Shown here in pieces: positions 50,740 to 64,000 of a stretch of 64,000 bases of DNA (positions within the stretch are counted from its first letter, which is position 1; each line of letters opens with the position of its first letter). The DNA comes from Vitellaria paradoxa. Lineage: Eukaryota > Streptophyta > Magnoliopsida > Ericales > Sapotaceae. The notes beneath the pieces were generated by a model. The model was not told where the DNA came from. It did no database searches and saw only the letters and a list, made by a program, of their open reading frames with translations. The DNA lies in NCBI GenBank assembly GCA_019916065.1, contig CM034236.1:22027508-22091507 (forward strand), given 5' to 3'. A program made the translations under genes and the position numbers.

Positions 50740-50987
50740 TGAGTCTGCTCCTGGAATCCTGATGGAGCAAATCTAGAGAGAGAGTAGAGAGAGAATGAAG
50801 GGTACATAATATAGAGAGAGAGGGAGTGAGAGCGAGAATCCAGAGGGAGAGAGATAGGGGGTTTGCAGAAAGATCTTCTTGCCCTCTTGCTCTGTTCCGC
50901 CCATAGTTTCAATCCAGGAAGACAACAGTAACAATCGATATATATATATATAAAGAGAGAGAGAGGATTCTTGACCGCCAACCAACC
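50740..50987 (+). promoter_or_regulatory. GA-rich leader of the CDPK gene
   Basis: The 250 bases before the ATG are filled with GAGAGA blocks (50776-50795, 50812-50835, 50844-50858, 50955-50965) and an ATATATATATATA run at 50939-50951. GA/CT-rich leaders are typical of plant housekeeping-type promoters. The transcription start cannot be fixed from sequence. Confidence 0.5.
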
Positions 50988-53362
<2,375 letters not shown>

Positions 53363-55596
53363 GTAAGGTTTTTATGGGAATATTATGAACTGATTTGTCC
53401 TTGAGAAAAGATATATTAAGAACTTATTATCTTGGGTGATAACTATTGTGGAGAATACTCACTCATGGTTCTGAATATTTTAGTTTAGATGTTCTGATAC
53501 AAATTGGAAATATGCTGTTATTTAGGTGTTAGATAACTTTGCAATGCATTGTTGTTTACTAGGTTGAGCTTCAGGTCTGCCAATGAGCACAAATTTAGAA
53601 AGAGTTTTAATGTTCCTGATTCCTGGCAATCTGGTGCATGGTGTTCATCTTTACATGCTTACTCATTAATGTTGTAATAATGTGCTTGCTTAATTTACTG
53701 CTGTGGGTAGTTAGACATCATATTGTTACCAGAAGTGTGCACACACAATGTGTGATTTTAGTTAATTTTTTTATTTTAAATAAAACAAAAATTATAAAAA
53801 ATTCATTTGTGTAATTTAATTAGGGGTATAAAAATAAAACAATGTGGTGGTTAAAAATTTAAAATTTGTAAAATGACTTAAGTATGAGTAGTTTTTAAAA
53901 GTATTTGATTTAACATTTGAATTTAATGGGTGGTTGAAGGGTATTTTAGGAAACTAAAAAGTTTCACCAAAATTAAAGTTTCATTAATTTTTTAGCGTCA
54001 CCAATACCTTAGTGTTTCCTTTATTTATAGTATAGATTCACTATATGGCTGACATATGAATCATGAGTTGGATGAGATTTTAAGTATTTGCTTGCTTTTA
54101 TGTATAATACTAGAGATGACTTGGATTTTAGCCATCGAGCATTGATTGGCACCAGTCTGTATTCTCTGATATGTATTTCCATCATATTTGCGATTCAAAC
54201 TTATTGATTGATTGTGAACTTCATGTGAGTCCTTATACTTCAAAACTTGTTGATAGCAATGGAGTGATCTTTTGTTTTAGTGGGGTTTTGGTTACATGCT
54301 GGTGTTGTGTGGTACAACCATCACAAGGGTGATGCCTTTCATGTGCATTGCCACCTCAAAAGTTGGAGGTGGTGTATTTTCTTACTGTTTCCTTTTTCAG
54401 TCTAAAATTTTGTTGTCACACTAAGGTTCCGTTTGTGTGTTTTTTTTTTTTGGGGGGGGGGGAGAAAAGAAAAGAAAACATTAGTTAGGAGAGAAGAAAA
54501 CAAGAGAGATGATAATATTTTCTTCATATTTGTTTGTAAGTTTAGGAAAGAAAGGATAATAACTTTCTTTCTTTTTGTTTGTGAGTTGAGAACAAATGGG
54601 AGGAAAAGAAAGTGTGTGTTATTATTTTACCATCAAATCCTTTGAGGAGTTGGAGGGTTGTCAATTTTTTTAGTCCTAGGATATGCTTGTAATTTTTTTT
54701 CTTATCCTTTAGTTTATGGGCAAATTTGTCATTTTGAAAGTTTCATTAATTTACTTTTCTCTTCTCTCCGTTTCTGCCCACTATTGAGAAGATAAAATTT
54801 TTAAAACTTCAACACTCACTTTTCTTCCCATTTCTTTCCTAGAAAAGCTCACAAACAAGTAATAGATTTTAAAATCTTTTCCTTTCTCTTCTTTTCTTCC
54901 TATTTCACTCCATCCAAACTTATTGTAAGATTTATCCAAGCATGGTGGCTCATCGAATTAATGTGTTTTATATGTACTTTGCTTTTTGAATGCACAATTT
55001 AGTGAAAGTGTAATGTCATTGTTTGATTTTATGTTCAATGCAATAATACCTTTAGAAATCGTTATGGTTTTGTTATCTACGCAATATAGTACTCATTAAT
55101 GTAAGATGACTGGTTGGTTGACCATTACCGTGCCATTGTAAAGGGAAATGTGCTTGGGTTGTGATTATTTCATACCAAGGAACAAAATATCATTAATTTT
55201 CCATGAAACAATCCAAAAGTTCCATTTCCTAAGAGAGTAAAAGAAAACACTGGTAGAGTAATTTTAATGTTTCCATAAAACAACATAAAGCAATAAAATA
55301 CAGAATTATATAAAAAATAATAATTTAATTATTTTCTATTAGGCTTTTATAATTTAGATTCATTTCAATTTGTGTTTTTTGCTTTGGAAACATTTTTTAA
55401 ACATTTCCGAAATGTTTCATGAAATGTTTTTGTTTTTGTCCCAACTGGAACAATATGCCAAACAAGTGGTACTTGGTCCATACAGTTTAAGATTACGTCA
55501 AATGGAGTGCGCAATATAACTTTATAAACATTCAAATTTGAGATGTGGGTACATATATTTCTCCACAAGTTTTTTACGCACTGTACCCTGTTCACA

Positions 55597-55824
55597 TGTT
55601 AGTTGCTGTAGGGTTGCTTGGGTCTATTAAGAAAACAAAGGATAAATGGAAAGGCTTTACACCGTTAGCATTGTTTCAGCTCATATTTATATTCATAGAA
55701 TCCTGTACGAACTAGAAAACTATATAGGGAATCACAATCTAATCACCTATACTAGGAAAGAGAATAAATCGAGAACATATTCTATATTTACAATATTCCT
55801 GATATCTCACAGAATCTCTTAACA
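55597..55824 (-). mobile_element. LTR of the intronic Copia element (228 bp)
   Basis: Plus-strand termini TGTTAG and TTAACA give perfect TGTTA/TAACA ends. Read on the minus strand the LTR follows TTGAGGGAAAG, a polypurine tract. RNase H lies immediately upstream in the same orientation, so this is the element's 3' LTR. The 5' LTR was not found. Confidence 0.7.
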
Positions 55825-55829
55825 CTTTC

Positions 55830-56560
55830 CCTCAAGTTGAAGTGTATATATCGTGTGTTTCAAGCTTGTTACAAAGTACCGAACTTGAGGTCCTCCAAGA
55901 GTTTCAGTCAATAAATCAGCAAGCTAATCTTCAGATTTGACATGACCTGTTTTAATAGTATTTTGTGAGATCTTTTTTTTGTTGGAGAAAAGTACAATCC
56001 ACCTTAATGTGTTTAGTCTTTTCATAGAAAACTGGATTAGTAGCAATATGAAAAGTAGCCTAATTATTGCACTAGAGCTCGATAGGCTGTAGATGATGAG
56101 TTCCCAACTCTTCTATGATATGTAGTATATCTAGATAATCTCACATGAGGTGGGTGCCGTGGTTATGCACTTGGACTCTGCACTTGATTTTACTAATATT
56201 ATTTACTTCTTTCTCTTCCGTGGCACTAGATTTCTTCTAACAAAGATATAATAACTAGTAGTAGAGCATTTGTTTGATGGTGATATTACCCAATTTGCTT
56301 CTATATACCCCTGCTCTACAACTGCCCCATTATCCATAATAAGCTTCTTCCAGGTGCTCATTTTAAATTTCTCTGAATTCGGAGAAATAAAACTGACTAA
56401 TCACTCCCATGGCAAATGAATATTACGTCTGAAACTGTTAGGTGTTGGCTAGGGTTCTCTAGTATATCACATTTTTTTTGCAACAAGCTTTGTATTGAGA
56501 TCCATCCCAGAATCTACAGGTTTAGATTCTAGCATGCTTGTCTCAAGTTGTCTATGAGAG
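55830..56560 (-). pseudogene. Ty1-Copia RNase H and C-terminal reverse transcriptase (3' half of a split element)
   Basis: Minus-strand reading from 56545: SMLESKPVDSGMDLNTKL (family SM-GCKP-DTPMDPN-KL), then broken RYL/RPDI text, QGYIEANWV (family GY-DADWAG), SYYIFVRRNL, LLEELGTHHLQPIELQCNNQ, FYEKTKHIKVDC, IKTGHVKSEDQLADLLTE and LGGPQVRYF, ending near the polypurine tract. In-frame stops are present. The element's reverse transcriptase core is interrupted by the LINE and resumes at 60230. Confidence 0.85.
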
Positions 56561-56569
56561 AGCAATCCC

Positions 56570-59500
56570 ATTGCGTGATCGGATTACCTTAATATCCAAA
56601 AAATATTTTAGTGGCCGGGCAGCATTAGCATCTGTAGGGGCCTCGGGTGGAATAATTGTCATGTGGGATGGTAGGAAATTGGTAGCTGTTGACTCTGAGA
56701 TAGGATCATTCTCCATTTCCTATTTGTTCCACCATCTGGATGAGGATATTTCTTGGACATTCACTGGAGTCTATGGACCAGTGGACAGAGCATTAAAAGA
56801 AGATTTTCTTGAAGAAATTGGAGCAGCTGTTTTCAGATGGAATCAACCTTGGTGTTTGGGGGGTGATTTTAATATGATTAGAACCATTGAGGAAAAAAAG
56901 GGATGTAAAAAGAGAACAAAGCAGATGAACGTTTTCTCAGAATTCATTGAAGATCTACAATGCATATATTTGCCTTTAGGTGGAGGTAGATTTACTTGGA
57001 GCAACAGCATCAGTAAGTCAAGGATCGATAGGTTTCTGGTATCTTTAGACTGGGAGGAGTTATTTCCTACAGTTCTGCAAAGAATTCTACTTAGGTCAGT
57101 CTCTGATCACTTTCCCATTCTGCTTGATGGTGGTGGATTAAAAGGAGGTCCCAAACCATTTAGGTTTGAAAACATGTGGCTGCAGGTAGAGGGATTTAAA
57201 GAAATGATTGATTCTTGGTGGAATAAATACATATTTATTGGGACTGCAAGCTACAGGCTAATGCAAAAACTAAAACTCCTCAAATTAGATCTGAAGAAAT
57301 GGAATATTGAGGTATTTGGCAGAATTGACCAGCAGAAACTTCAATTGGAAAAAGACATCCAGAAGCTGGATTTAATGGACGAGGAAGATAGCCTTTCAAA
57401 CCAAGGGAGAACATTGAGAAAAGAAAAGATTCTAATGCTGAACAACTTAATCAAAATGGAGGAGATCAGCTGGCGACAAAAGTCCAGAATCAAATGGTTA
57501 AAAGAAGGTAACCGAAACATAAAATTCTTTCATAAAATGGCCTCTGCTAATAAAAGAAGAAATTGGATTGACAAATTACAAGTTAATGGGAAGATGACAG
57601 ATGATCAAGGGGCAATTAAACTATGCATAGTGGACTTTTACAAGAGGCTATTCAAGGAAGAAGTAAACTGGAGGCCACAGGTGAACAATTTGGAATTCTC
57701 CAAACTCAATCCACAAACTGCAGCAGGTTTAGAATCTCCTTTTACTGAATTAGAGGTCCATCAAGCACTTATGGAACTAAGTGGAGATAAAGCTCCTGGC
57801 CCAGATGGTTGGAATATTGCATTCTTTCAAAGCTGCTGGAACTCTAAGTGGAGATAAAGCTCCTGGCCCAGATGGTTGGAATATTGCATTCTTTCAAAGC
57901 TGCTGGAACTCTTTAAAGGATGATTTGATGTCAATTTTCGCTAAATTCCACAGCAGTTGTAGGTTTGTTCGTAGCCTGAATACTACTTTTATTGCATTAA
58001 TTCCCAAGAAAGACGGAGCAGTGGAGATAAAGGATTACAGACCTATCAGTTTGGTAGGTGCTGTTTATAAGATAATATCAAAGTTGCTTGCAAGTAGATT
58101 GAAACAGGTAATGAATATACTCATTTCTGACACTCAACATGCTTTTGTTGGGGGAAGCCAGATTTTGGATGCCTCTTTAATTGCTAATGAGGTTCTAAAT
58201 TCCAAAATTAAGAGCAAAAAACCTGGAATTATCTGCAAATTGGACATTGAGAAGGCCTTTGATCATGTTAATTGGAAGTTTCTGTTCTATTTGCTGAAAA
58301 GGATGGGCTTTGGAGAAAGATGGTGTCAATGGATCTATTGGTGTATCTCTACTGCTAGTTTTTCCATTTTGATAAATGGCTCTCCCGAAGGCTTCTTCAC
58401 GTCCTCACGAGGATTGAGACAAGGAGATTTTCTTTCACCTTTTCTTTTTATCCTAGTAATGGAGGTATTTACTAGGAGGATGCAAAATGCTGAGAAAGAA
58501 GGGTTCATTGAAGGGTTCACAGCAGTATTCAGTAACCGAGAGCTCAGTATCTCTCATCTTCTGTTTGCAGACGACTCAATAATATTCTGTGGAGCTGATT
58601 TACTACAAATAGGTCATCTTCGCTATATCTTATTGGGATTTGAAGCTGTCTCAGGATTGAAAATCAACCTCAGCAAATCAGAGATTATGCCAGTGGGTCA
58701 CATTCCAAATCTGGATGAGCTAGCAGCTGTTCTAGGATGTAAAACTAGTTCTCTTCCCACTAAATATTTGGGAATGCCTTTGGGAGCTAGATTCAAGTCC
58801 AAACAACTTTGGGATCCAGTCATAGAGAGGTGCAGAAACCGATTGGCTGAATGGAAAATAAATTATTTATCAACTGGGGCAAGGATTACCTTAATTAAAA
58901 GTGTGCTCTTTAGTATTCCCACTTATTATTTATCACTCTTCTCTTCCCCAACTTCCGTATTAAAGGAATTGGAAAGACTACAAAGGAATTTTCTTTGGGG
59001 AAGGAGTGAAGGAGTATCCAAATACAACTTAGTGGATTGGAGGGTTGTTTGCAAGCCCATCCATTTGGGTGGTGCTGGAATAAGGTAGCTGAAGTTACAT
59101 AATGAAGCTCTGTTGGGAAAGTGGTTTTGGAGATTTGCTCATGAAGACTCTAGCCTTTGGAAAATAGTGATAGTAAATAAATATGGTGAGGAGAAAGGAG
59201 GCTGGTTTTCTGCCGAGGGTTCAAACTCTTTTGGTATCAGTTTATGGAAAAGCATTAGAAGGAATTGGTCTAAATTTGACAGCTGCATATCATAGAAGGT
59301 GGGAAGGGGAGACAGGATTTTGTTTTGGAAGCATAAATGGCTGGAGATTGGCTACCTTTCAGAAGTCTTTCTTGAGATTTACGCCATTGCAGTTGACAAG
59401 AATGCTTTAGTATCAAATTACAGCACAGGTTTTGGTTCAAACAGAGCATGGAATGTGCAGCTACGAAGGAGTATGAATGACTGGGAATTGGATAGTTTTT

Positions 59501-60135
59501 GGCTACTACTGGAACTTCTTTACTCATTACCGGAGGAAGTCACAGCTGATTCAATGATTTGGAAGCTGTCAAATCACAATGCTTTCACCGTGAAGTCCTT
59601 TTATCTATTCTTGCAAGGAGGGGAGAAGGATGATTTTCCTTGGATGAACTTATGGAATTCTGCTGCTCCAACAAGGATCATTTTTTTCTCTTGGTGTGCT
59701 GTGAGGGGGAGGATTTTGACTATGGAAAATTTAAAACTAAGGGGATACTCTATAGTAAATAGATGCTCTTTATGTCTCAAGCAAGAGAAATCAATTGAAC
59801 ATCTATTCATTCACTGTTTTTGGTCCGCTGAACTGTGGAGCCTAACTCTTTCATGTTTTGGAGTCTAAATGTGTTTCTCTGAAAATCTTAAAAGCTTTCT
59901 TTTAGCATGGTGGGGACATCCATTGGAAAGGAGGAAGAAGAAGATTTGGAATTTGATTCCTTTTTGTCTTTTTTGGTTGATTTGGAAGGAGCGTAATAGG
60001 CGGATTTTTGAGAATATAGAGAGAAATTTTTTGAGAGCCAAAAGTTTATTTCTTTCTTGTTTATATAGTTGGGTGGAAGAGGGGAAAGAGATAGACCTGT
60101 GTTCCTTTCTTTCTTTTATTGCTAGTATGAAGTGA
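56570..60135 (+). pseudogene. LINE ORF2: endonuclease, reverse transcriptase, C-terminal zinc-knuckle region; broken
   Basis: Would nick target DNA and copy LINE RNA. Endonuclease part (56600-57150): GGDFNMIRTIEEKKG and SDHFPIL with the catalytic SDH. Reverse transcriptase (57780-58950): KAPGPDGWNIAFFQSCW, IPKKDGAVEIKDYRPISL, GLRQGDFLSPFLF and FADD at 58564-58575. C-terminus (about 59590-60130): WKLSNHNAFTVKSFY, CSLCLKQEKSIEHLFIHC (zinc-knuckle type), and LFWLIWKERNRRIF. A 67-bp tandem duplication at 57778-57911 shifts the frame. After it one frame continues to 60135, interrupted only by stops at 59086-59088, 59293-59295 and 59866-59868. The few lesions imply a fairly recent insertion. Confidence 0.9.
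57778..57911 (+). repeat. 67-bp tandem duplication in LINE ORF2
   Basis: Units 57778-57844 and 57845-57911 are identical as read (TAAGTGGAGATAAAGCTCCT ... CTGCTGGAACTC). 67 is not a multiple of three, so the reading frame breaks exactly here: the upstream frame stops at 57857 and the downstream one continues. Confidence 0.95.
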
Positions 60136-60226
60136 GTAGGACAAGTTGTACACATTCGCTATATTTTGTTTTTTAGCATCTCTTTGATGCTTTGAAATAA
60201 AACTTACTTATCTTTTTCAAAAAAAG

Positions 60227-60600
60227 GTTGGGCCAAACTCCATAGCCAAAGTGTTGAACTTGCCAAATTATGCACAAGGAGATTGTCTCATGTCATGTAA
60301 GGATTTTACAGAGCTTGCAAACTAACCTAGACTACCTTTGAGCGACAGACCTTGGAAGTTTTTTCATGTTTTTTCTTCATGCAAAGAGGCATTTTTGACA
60401 TCCAATTGATGAAGAGGCTAGTGACTAAAGGAGATAAGAAGTCGGACAGAGGTAATTTTCTCCATAAGAGAAAAGGTTCCATAGAACTCCAAACTATAGA
60501 TTTGTGTATACCCAATTTGCAACCGAGGATGCTTTCATTCTATCAACTGAGCCATGATGGTGTACTTTGATTGTATATACTCATATGCAGCTAACAACTA
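60227..60600 (-). pseudogene. Ty1-Copia reverse transcriptase (5' half of the split element)
   Basis: Minus-strand reading from about 60580: GSVDRMKASSVANWVYTNL (family GSV-RYKARLVAKGYTQ-YG), then, after a frameshift, HQLDVKN-type text (codons for QLDVKNAFLHE visible around 60375-60410) and MRQSPCA-stop-FGKFNTLAMEFG (60238-60300; family LKQSPRAWFGKF). It stops at the LINE tail and its continuation is at 56560 and below, with the YVDD region missing. Confidence 0.8.
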
Positions 60601-60639
60601 ACCTTTTGAAGGGCAGAGATACCAAGTCCATATATCATT

Positions 60640-61440
60640 TGCTTGAATGGGAGACATCTCCTAAAAGCTTGAGCTATTAAGGAGATAAACAACTTTATTA
60701 TTAATATTATTTTTATACTCTTAGCACACTCCCTCGTCTGTGGTTGGACTATTTTTTTTTTTTTTTTACACAAAGCGAAACATGTGTAAAAATTAATTAA
60801 ATATTAGAAGGAACTGAGGTTGGAACTCAAGATCTTTGCTTGCTCTAATATCATGTTAGAGGGTTAGTCACCATCTCACCTAAAAGTTTAAGATATTAGG
60901 GAAGAGGAAATTGTATTATTTATATAGACTTATTTTTTTATTAACATGTCCTCTCACATGTGGTAGATTGACTTTTTAAAGGGGCTAAACACATAGAACT
61001 ATTTATTTTATTTCTTATTAATTTAGGTGGAGGTGAGGTTTGAAATCAAGACCTTTACCTGCTCTGATGCTATGCTAAAGTATCCAACTCAAAACCAATT
61101 GACTAGTAGTGGTGAGGTCTATTAGGATCTTATACTGATTTAGGAGGACTTGATTTAATATGGGATAAATTCTAATATGCCCTCTTACATGCAAACTCCG
61201 CTTGTATGTAGAGAGGCAAACGGTGCACTAAGTATAAGAAATTATGTAGAGGGGCAAACGGTGCATTGAGTAGAAGAAATATGCATACAAGAAATCGATA
61301 TATGAGAGGGGGGATAGTCCTCGCAAACTTAGCTTCGATGCCATGTTAAGGTGTTAGCTACCATCTTACATAGAAGTTTTAAGTTATTAAGGAGAGAGGA
61401 AACTTTATTATTTATGTTATTTTTAATACTCTCAACAGGA
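60640..61440. repeat. Three diverged copies of an AT-rich motif
   Basis: AAAGCTTGAGCTATTAAGGA...ACTTTATTATTAATAT (60663), AAAGTTTAAGATATTAGGGA...TTGTATTATTTATATA (60882) and AAGTTTTAAGTTATTAAGGA...ACTTTATTATTTATGT (61374) recur together with GATGC(C/T)ATG(T/C)TAA text. They look like remnants of one dispersed repeat. No coding capacity. Confidence 0.6.
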
Positions 61441-61928
61441 TTATTGTGGATAGGGTGTGTGTCCTTACCTATGCAATGAGCCATGCTTGTCTTAAGCATA
61501 GATCGATCCAAGCATTAACAAGCATTGGCACCAAGGCAATCTTCTGCCTTATGAAGCATTATTCATTTCTCCTTTGCCTTGTCACCATAATGTATAATAA
61601 GGCTATCAGTGCTAGGAGAAGAGCCCGATGAGCTCCTTCAACATTACACCATGTTCATGCATCTACAGTGCTATCCTATGATCCACTTGTGGATCAATTT
61701 AATGCCCTTCAGTTCTGCTATTATACTTCAGGGCGAAGGAGTGAGAGAGATACTTCTTCTTTACATGCTTTTATTGGTTGACGGCATGCTATGGTTCTTT
61801 TCTATGTCAATGATTTTTTTTTTTTTTTCGGATGTCTTTGTTAGAGTTGTGCCCTGCCAATGGTGTGTTTGGCCTAGCAGAAGCCTCCACTTATGTCTTC
61901 CGGTAACCTACAGCCCTTACTTGCCCAT

Positions 61929-62175
61929 AATTGAAGGCCTTCATCTTGTTCATGTCTGATTAATACCTTTGCTAGACCTTTGACAATCTTATCATCACCA
62001 TTGGCCTTTGTAAGGTCCTCCTCTCTCTCCTCACCCCCCCCCCCTGGGTGATGATAAGATTGTCAAAGGTCTAGCAAAGGTATTAATCAGACATGAACAA
62101 GATGAAGGCCTTCAATTATTTTTTTGGGGGGGGAGAGAGGAGGACCTTACAAAGGCCAATGGTGATGATAAGATT
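61929..62175. repeat. Double fold-back with C/G homopolymer junctions
   Basis: 61929-61999 (71 bp) is repeated as an exact inverse at 62047-62117. 61985-62027 (43 bp) is repeated as an exact inverse at 62133-62175. The breaks are marked by C11 (62034-62044), T-G8 (62119-62133) and CCC-G17 (62176-62195). The left sequence therefore exists once forward and in two overlapping pieces backward. No gene spans it. Confidence 0.9.
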
Positions 62176-62195
62176 CCCGGGGGGGGGGGGGGGGG

Positions 62196-64000
62196 ACACA
62201 CGCGCGCACACAAATGTAGTTTCCATATTGTGATTGGCCACCTGAGAAGTGTGAACAATTCTAGCAAGAAGTGTCCATGTCCATGTTCAACATTAAGCGT
62301 TTTGGACACTCATGTAGGCTTGTTTTATTATTTTTATCTATTTTTTTATTTTTTTTTTAAGAATTAGACACTGTAGGCCATGACACGTAGAAACACTAAT
62401 AACATAGAGTCGGAATAAAATAGTATGATATAATAATATGAATTTATATATACAAATCACTTGTCTTTTATTTTTTATTTCTAAAATTTTAAAATACTTG
62501 TAAAAAAAGATTAGTGTATTTATAATATAGAACAATTATAATAGATTGTTTTAATGTATGAATTGTTGACATATCCTGACAGTGATATGTTATTTTTTAA
62601 AAATTGTCCAGTCAGCATATGTGTCATATGGTATTTGTATCTCATGTCAAAGAAGATACATTAGTTACATTTATATATGAAAAATCGAGATCTGGTGATA
62701 TAATGCATGGTCTTCCAAAAGTGGAATAAGTACTAGAAGCACGTTCAATTGATTCCAATATTGATGAATTTAGAAAAGAGGGTTGAGGGCTGGAACAAAC
62801 ATATAACAAGAATTTTTGGAATTCCTTGGGGATTCTTGATTTGTGCAGAGCTAACTGTAGTGCAAAGTCGTATATCTTTGGTTAATAAGAAGCATATAGT
62901 AATTATTGTATGTCAAATAATATCAAAACTGTTGGTTTCAGCCAATGTAGTATCTAGTTTAAGAAAAAGTGGTGTTTGTGAGGCATGGTGCTTACTGTTT
63001 ACCAAGCGATCAACATGAGAGGGTTGAGAATGTTGAATCCACCCATCTATTTCTACTAGGCTAACCATACTTGGCTTATTGTTGACACCCTCAATGAGCT
63101 TCAATAGGCTTAGCTATTGATGATGTATACTTTGTTGGTCCTTTGGAGGGGCAATTCATCTGCCACCTATTTTGTGTTGATGCTCTAGCCTCTAGCTGTA
63201 GATGCCACTGTAGCTACTTATAGTGTTGATCCTCTAGTAAGACGGCTCTAAGGTGAATCTTTCCCCTTTTCTGATTGTACGTTCATTGCGTCACCCATGA
63301 CCACTGCCATGCCTCTAGTTGGATTTTTGACCCGGAGCAAGTTCCAGTCTTCCCTTGCATTCAGTTTTGGACTTTCATATTCCACTCTCAGAGGTTTTTA
63401 ATGTGCTTTAGTCACCGTTATGCTGTCCCTGAGTTGTTCTGTTTTCTACAGCAGAGAGAAAATGCCCAGAGTGCATATTCTTCGATTTGTCAACACCAAA
63501 GGGAACGTGTTTTCTAATGATAACCTTAACACGACTTTCATCTACCACACTCTAGGGGTCACTAATTAACTGCTCCACTGTCCCTGAGTTCATCTGTTAC
63601 AGCATAAAGGCAATGCTTGGGTATGGCTCTAACGATAGTGTCTAAATGACGGAATTCTCTAAATCCTGCGTGGAGAAATGTAGATGTGGTACGGTAATTC
63701 TATCTATAGGTGGTGGCAGATGTCCATTTCTAAGTATAACCTTCTCAAAACTTTAAGTGTCTGCTCAAGGATCAGTGTATCTCAACATCTATATGGTTAA
63801 TAAAAATTTTCTCGACTTCTGTAGGATCTGGTTTGTTGTTCACAACCTTGGTGTGACCATTAATTTTATTGAGAAGTAATAGGAGGTTTCCTCATTGATA
63901 ATCCTTCTATTCCAGAAAATGAGGTGAACCAAATAAGACTGGATCTGGTCCATAAACATTTAACATGCTTGATTGTTCACTCTTGATAAAGTTGCCTTGA
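62196..64000. other. End of window, nothing recognised
   Basis: No EF-hand exon, transposon protein or RNA gene recognised. A short direct repeat of the CTGTCCCTGAGTT type occurs near 63422 and 63579. Open frames at 62749-63018 and 63275-63517 show no motif. Confidence 0.4.

Larger units (their letters stand above)
56570..60225 (+). mobile_element. L1-type LINE, 5'-truncated, inserted in the Copia element
   Basis: Starts within the endonuclease domain (no ORF1, no intact endonuclease N-terminus) and ends with AATAAAACTTACTTATC and an A tail at 60219-60225, a usual plant L1 3' end. It lies between the two halves of the minus-strand Copia relic, in the same orientation as the kinase gene. The 5' junction lies between about 56545 and 56600. 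No clear target duplication was found, and about 80-120 codons of Copia sequence are missing between the flanks, so insertion with target deletion is likely. Confidence 0.85.
53363..64000 (+). other. CDPK intron 4 or downstream region, over 10.6 kb
   Basis: Follows a good GTAAGG donor after the codons for MALR, a position where the next exon should begin with VIAERLSEEE-like sequence. Nothing of this kind was seen. The stretch holds a nested Copia/LINE insertion (55597-60600), repeated AT-rich motifs and the fold-back at 61929-62175. 53363-55596 has no recognised gene. T/G homopolymer junction at 54440-54462. Confidence 0.6.

Noticed and set aside
53363..64000. EF-hand exons for the CDPK
   Set aside because: Searched by eye for DxDxSG-type codons and the VIAERLSEEE start; none found in any plus-strand frame I read.

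Overview
This is a stretch of an AT-rich plant nuclear genome, most likely from a eudicot. The evidence is a clade-I calcium-dependent protein kinase (CDPK) gene with plant introns, a plant CBS-domain gene relic, and typical angiosperm transposons: Ty1-Copia, Ty3-Gypsy, L1-type and RTE-type LINEs, a tRNA-derived SINE, a hAT element and MITEs. I cannot name the species. There are no bacterial-type operons, no CRISPR array, no rRNA gene and no intact tRNA gene.

Layout. 1-2068: 3' part of a long LTR. 3824-4620: TC-rich leader and the first three exons of a CBS-domain gene, disabled and cut off. 6770-9775: an RTE LINE tail read on the minus strand, with a C-terminal reverse transcriptase segment repeated in tandem about five times (period about 560 bp). 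9776-22069: gene-free AT-rich DNA with MITEs, one complete SINE with a 15-bp target duplication, a decayed 650-bp tandem duplication and a long-inverted-repeat element. 22070-27816: a hAT element with matching termini and a dead RICESLEEPER-like transposase. 27988-29830: 3' end of a minus-strand Copia element. 30790-46613: nested LTR DNA, including a precisely bounded 3390-bp solo LTR (TSD GGTAT) inserted in an inverted LTR of a related family, then a decayed Gypsy protease-RT fragment and further LTR relics. 47358-48677: a foldback and a MITE.

50740-64000 is the only apparently functional gene: a CDPK of the Arabidopsis CPK4/11/12 / soybean SK-5 type. Its GA-rich leader and four exons give an open 340-codon reading frame that ends at a clean splice donor after the kinase domain and the start of the autoinhibitory junction. 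No EF-hand exons were found in the remaining 10.6 kb. That intron holds a minus-strand Copia element split by a 5'-truncated L1-type LINE, and a peculiar double fold-back with G/C homopolymer junctions. Exons for the calmodulin-like domain must lie beyond the window, or the gene is truncated.

I saw no convincing new gene system. The most unusual structures are the LINE-derived tandem array, the nested LTR arrangement, the nested Copia/LINE in the kinase intron, and two fold-backs whose arms were copied in segments. All identifications are from reading translations and repeats by eye; no database search was run.
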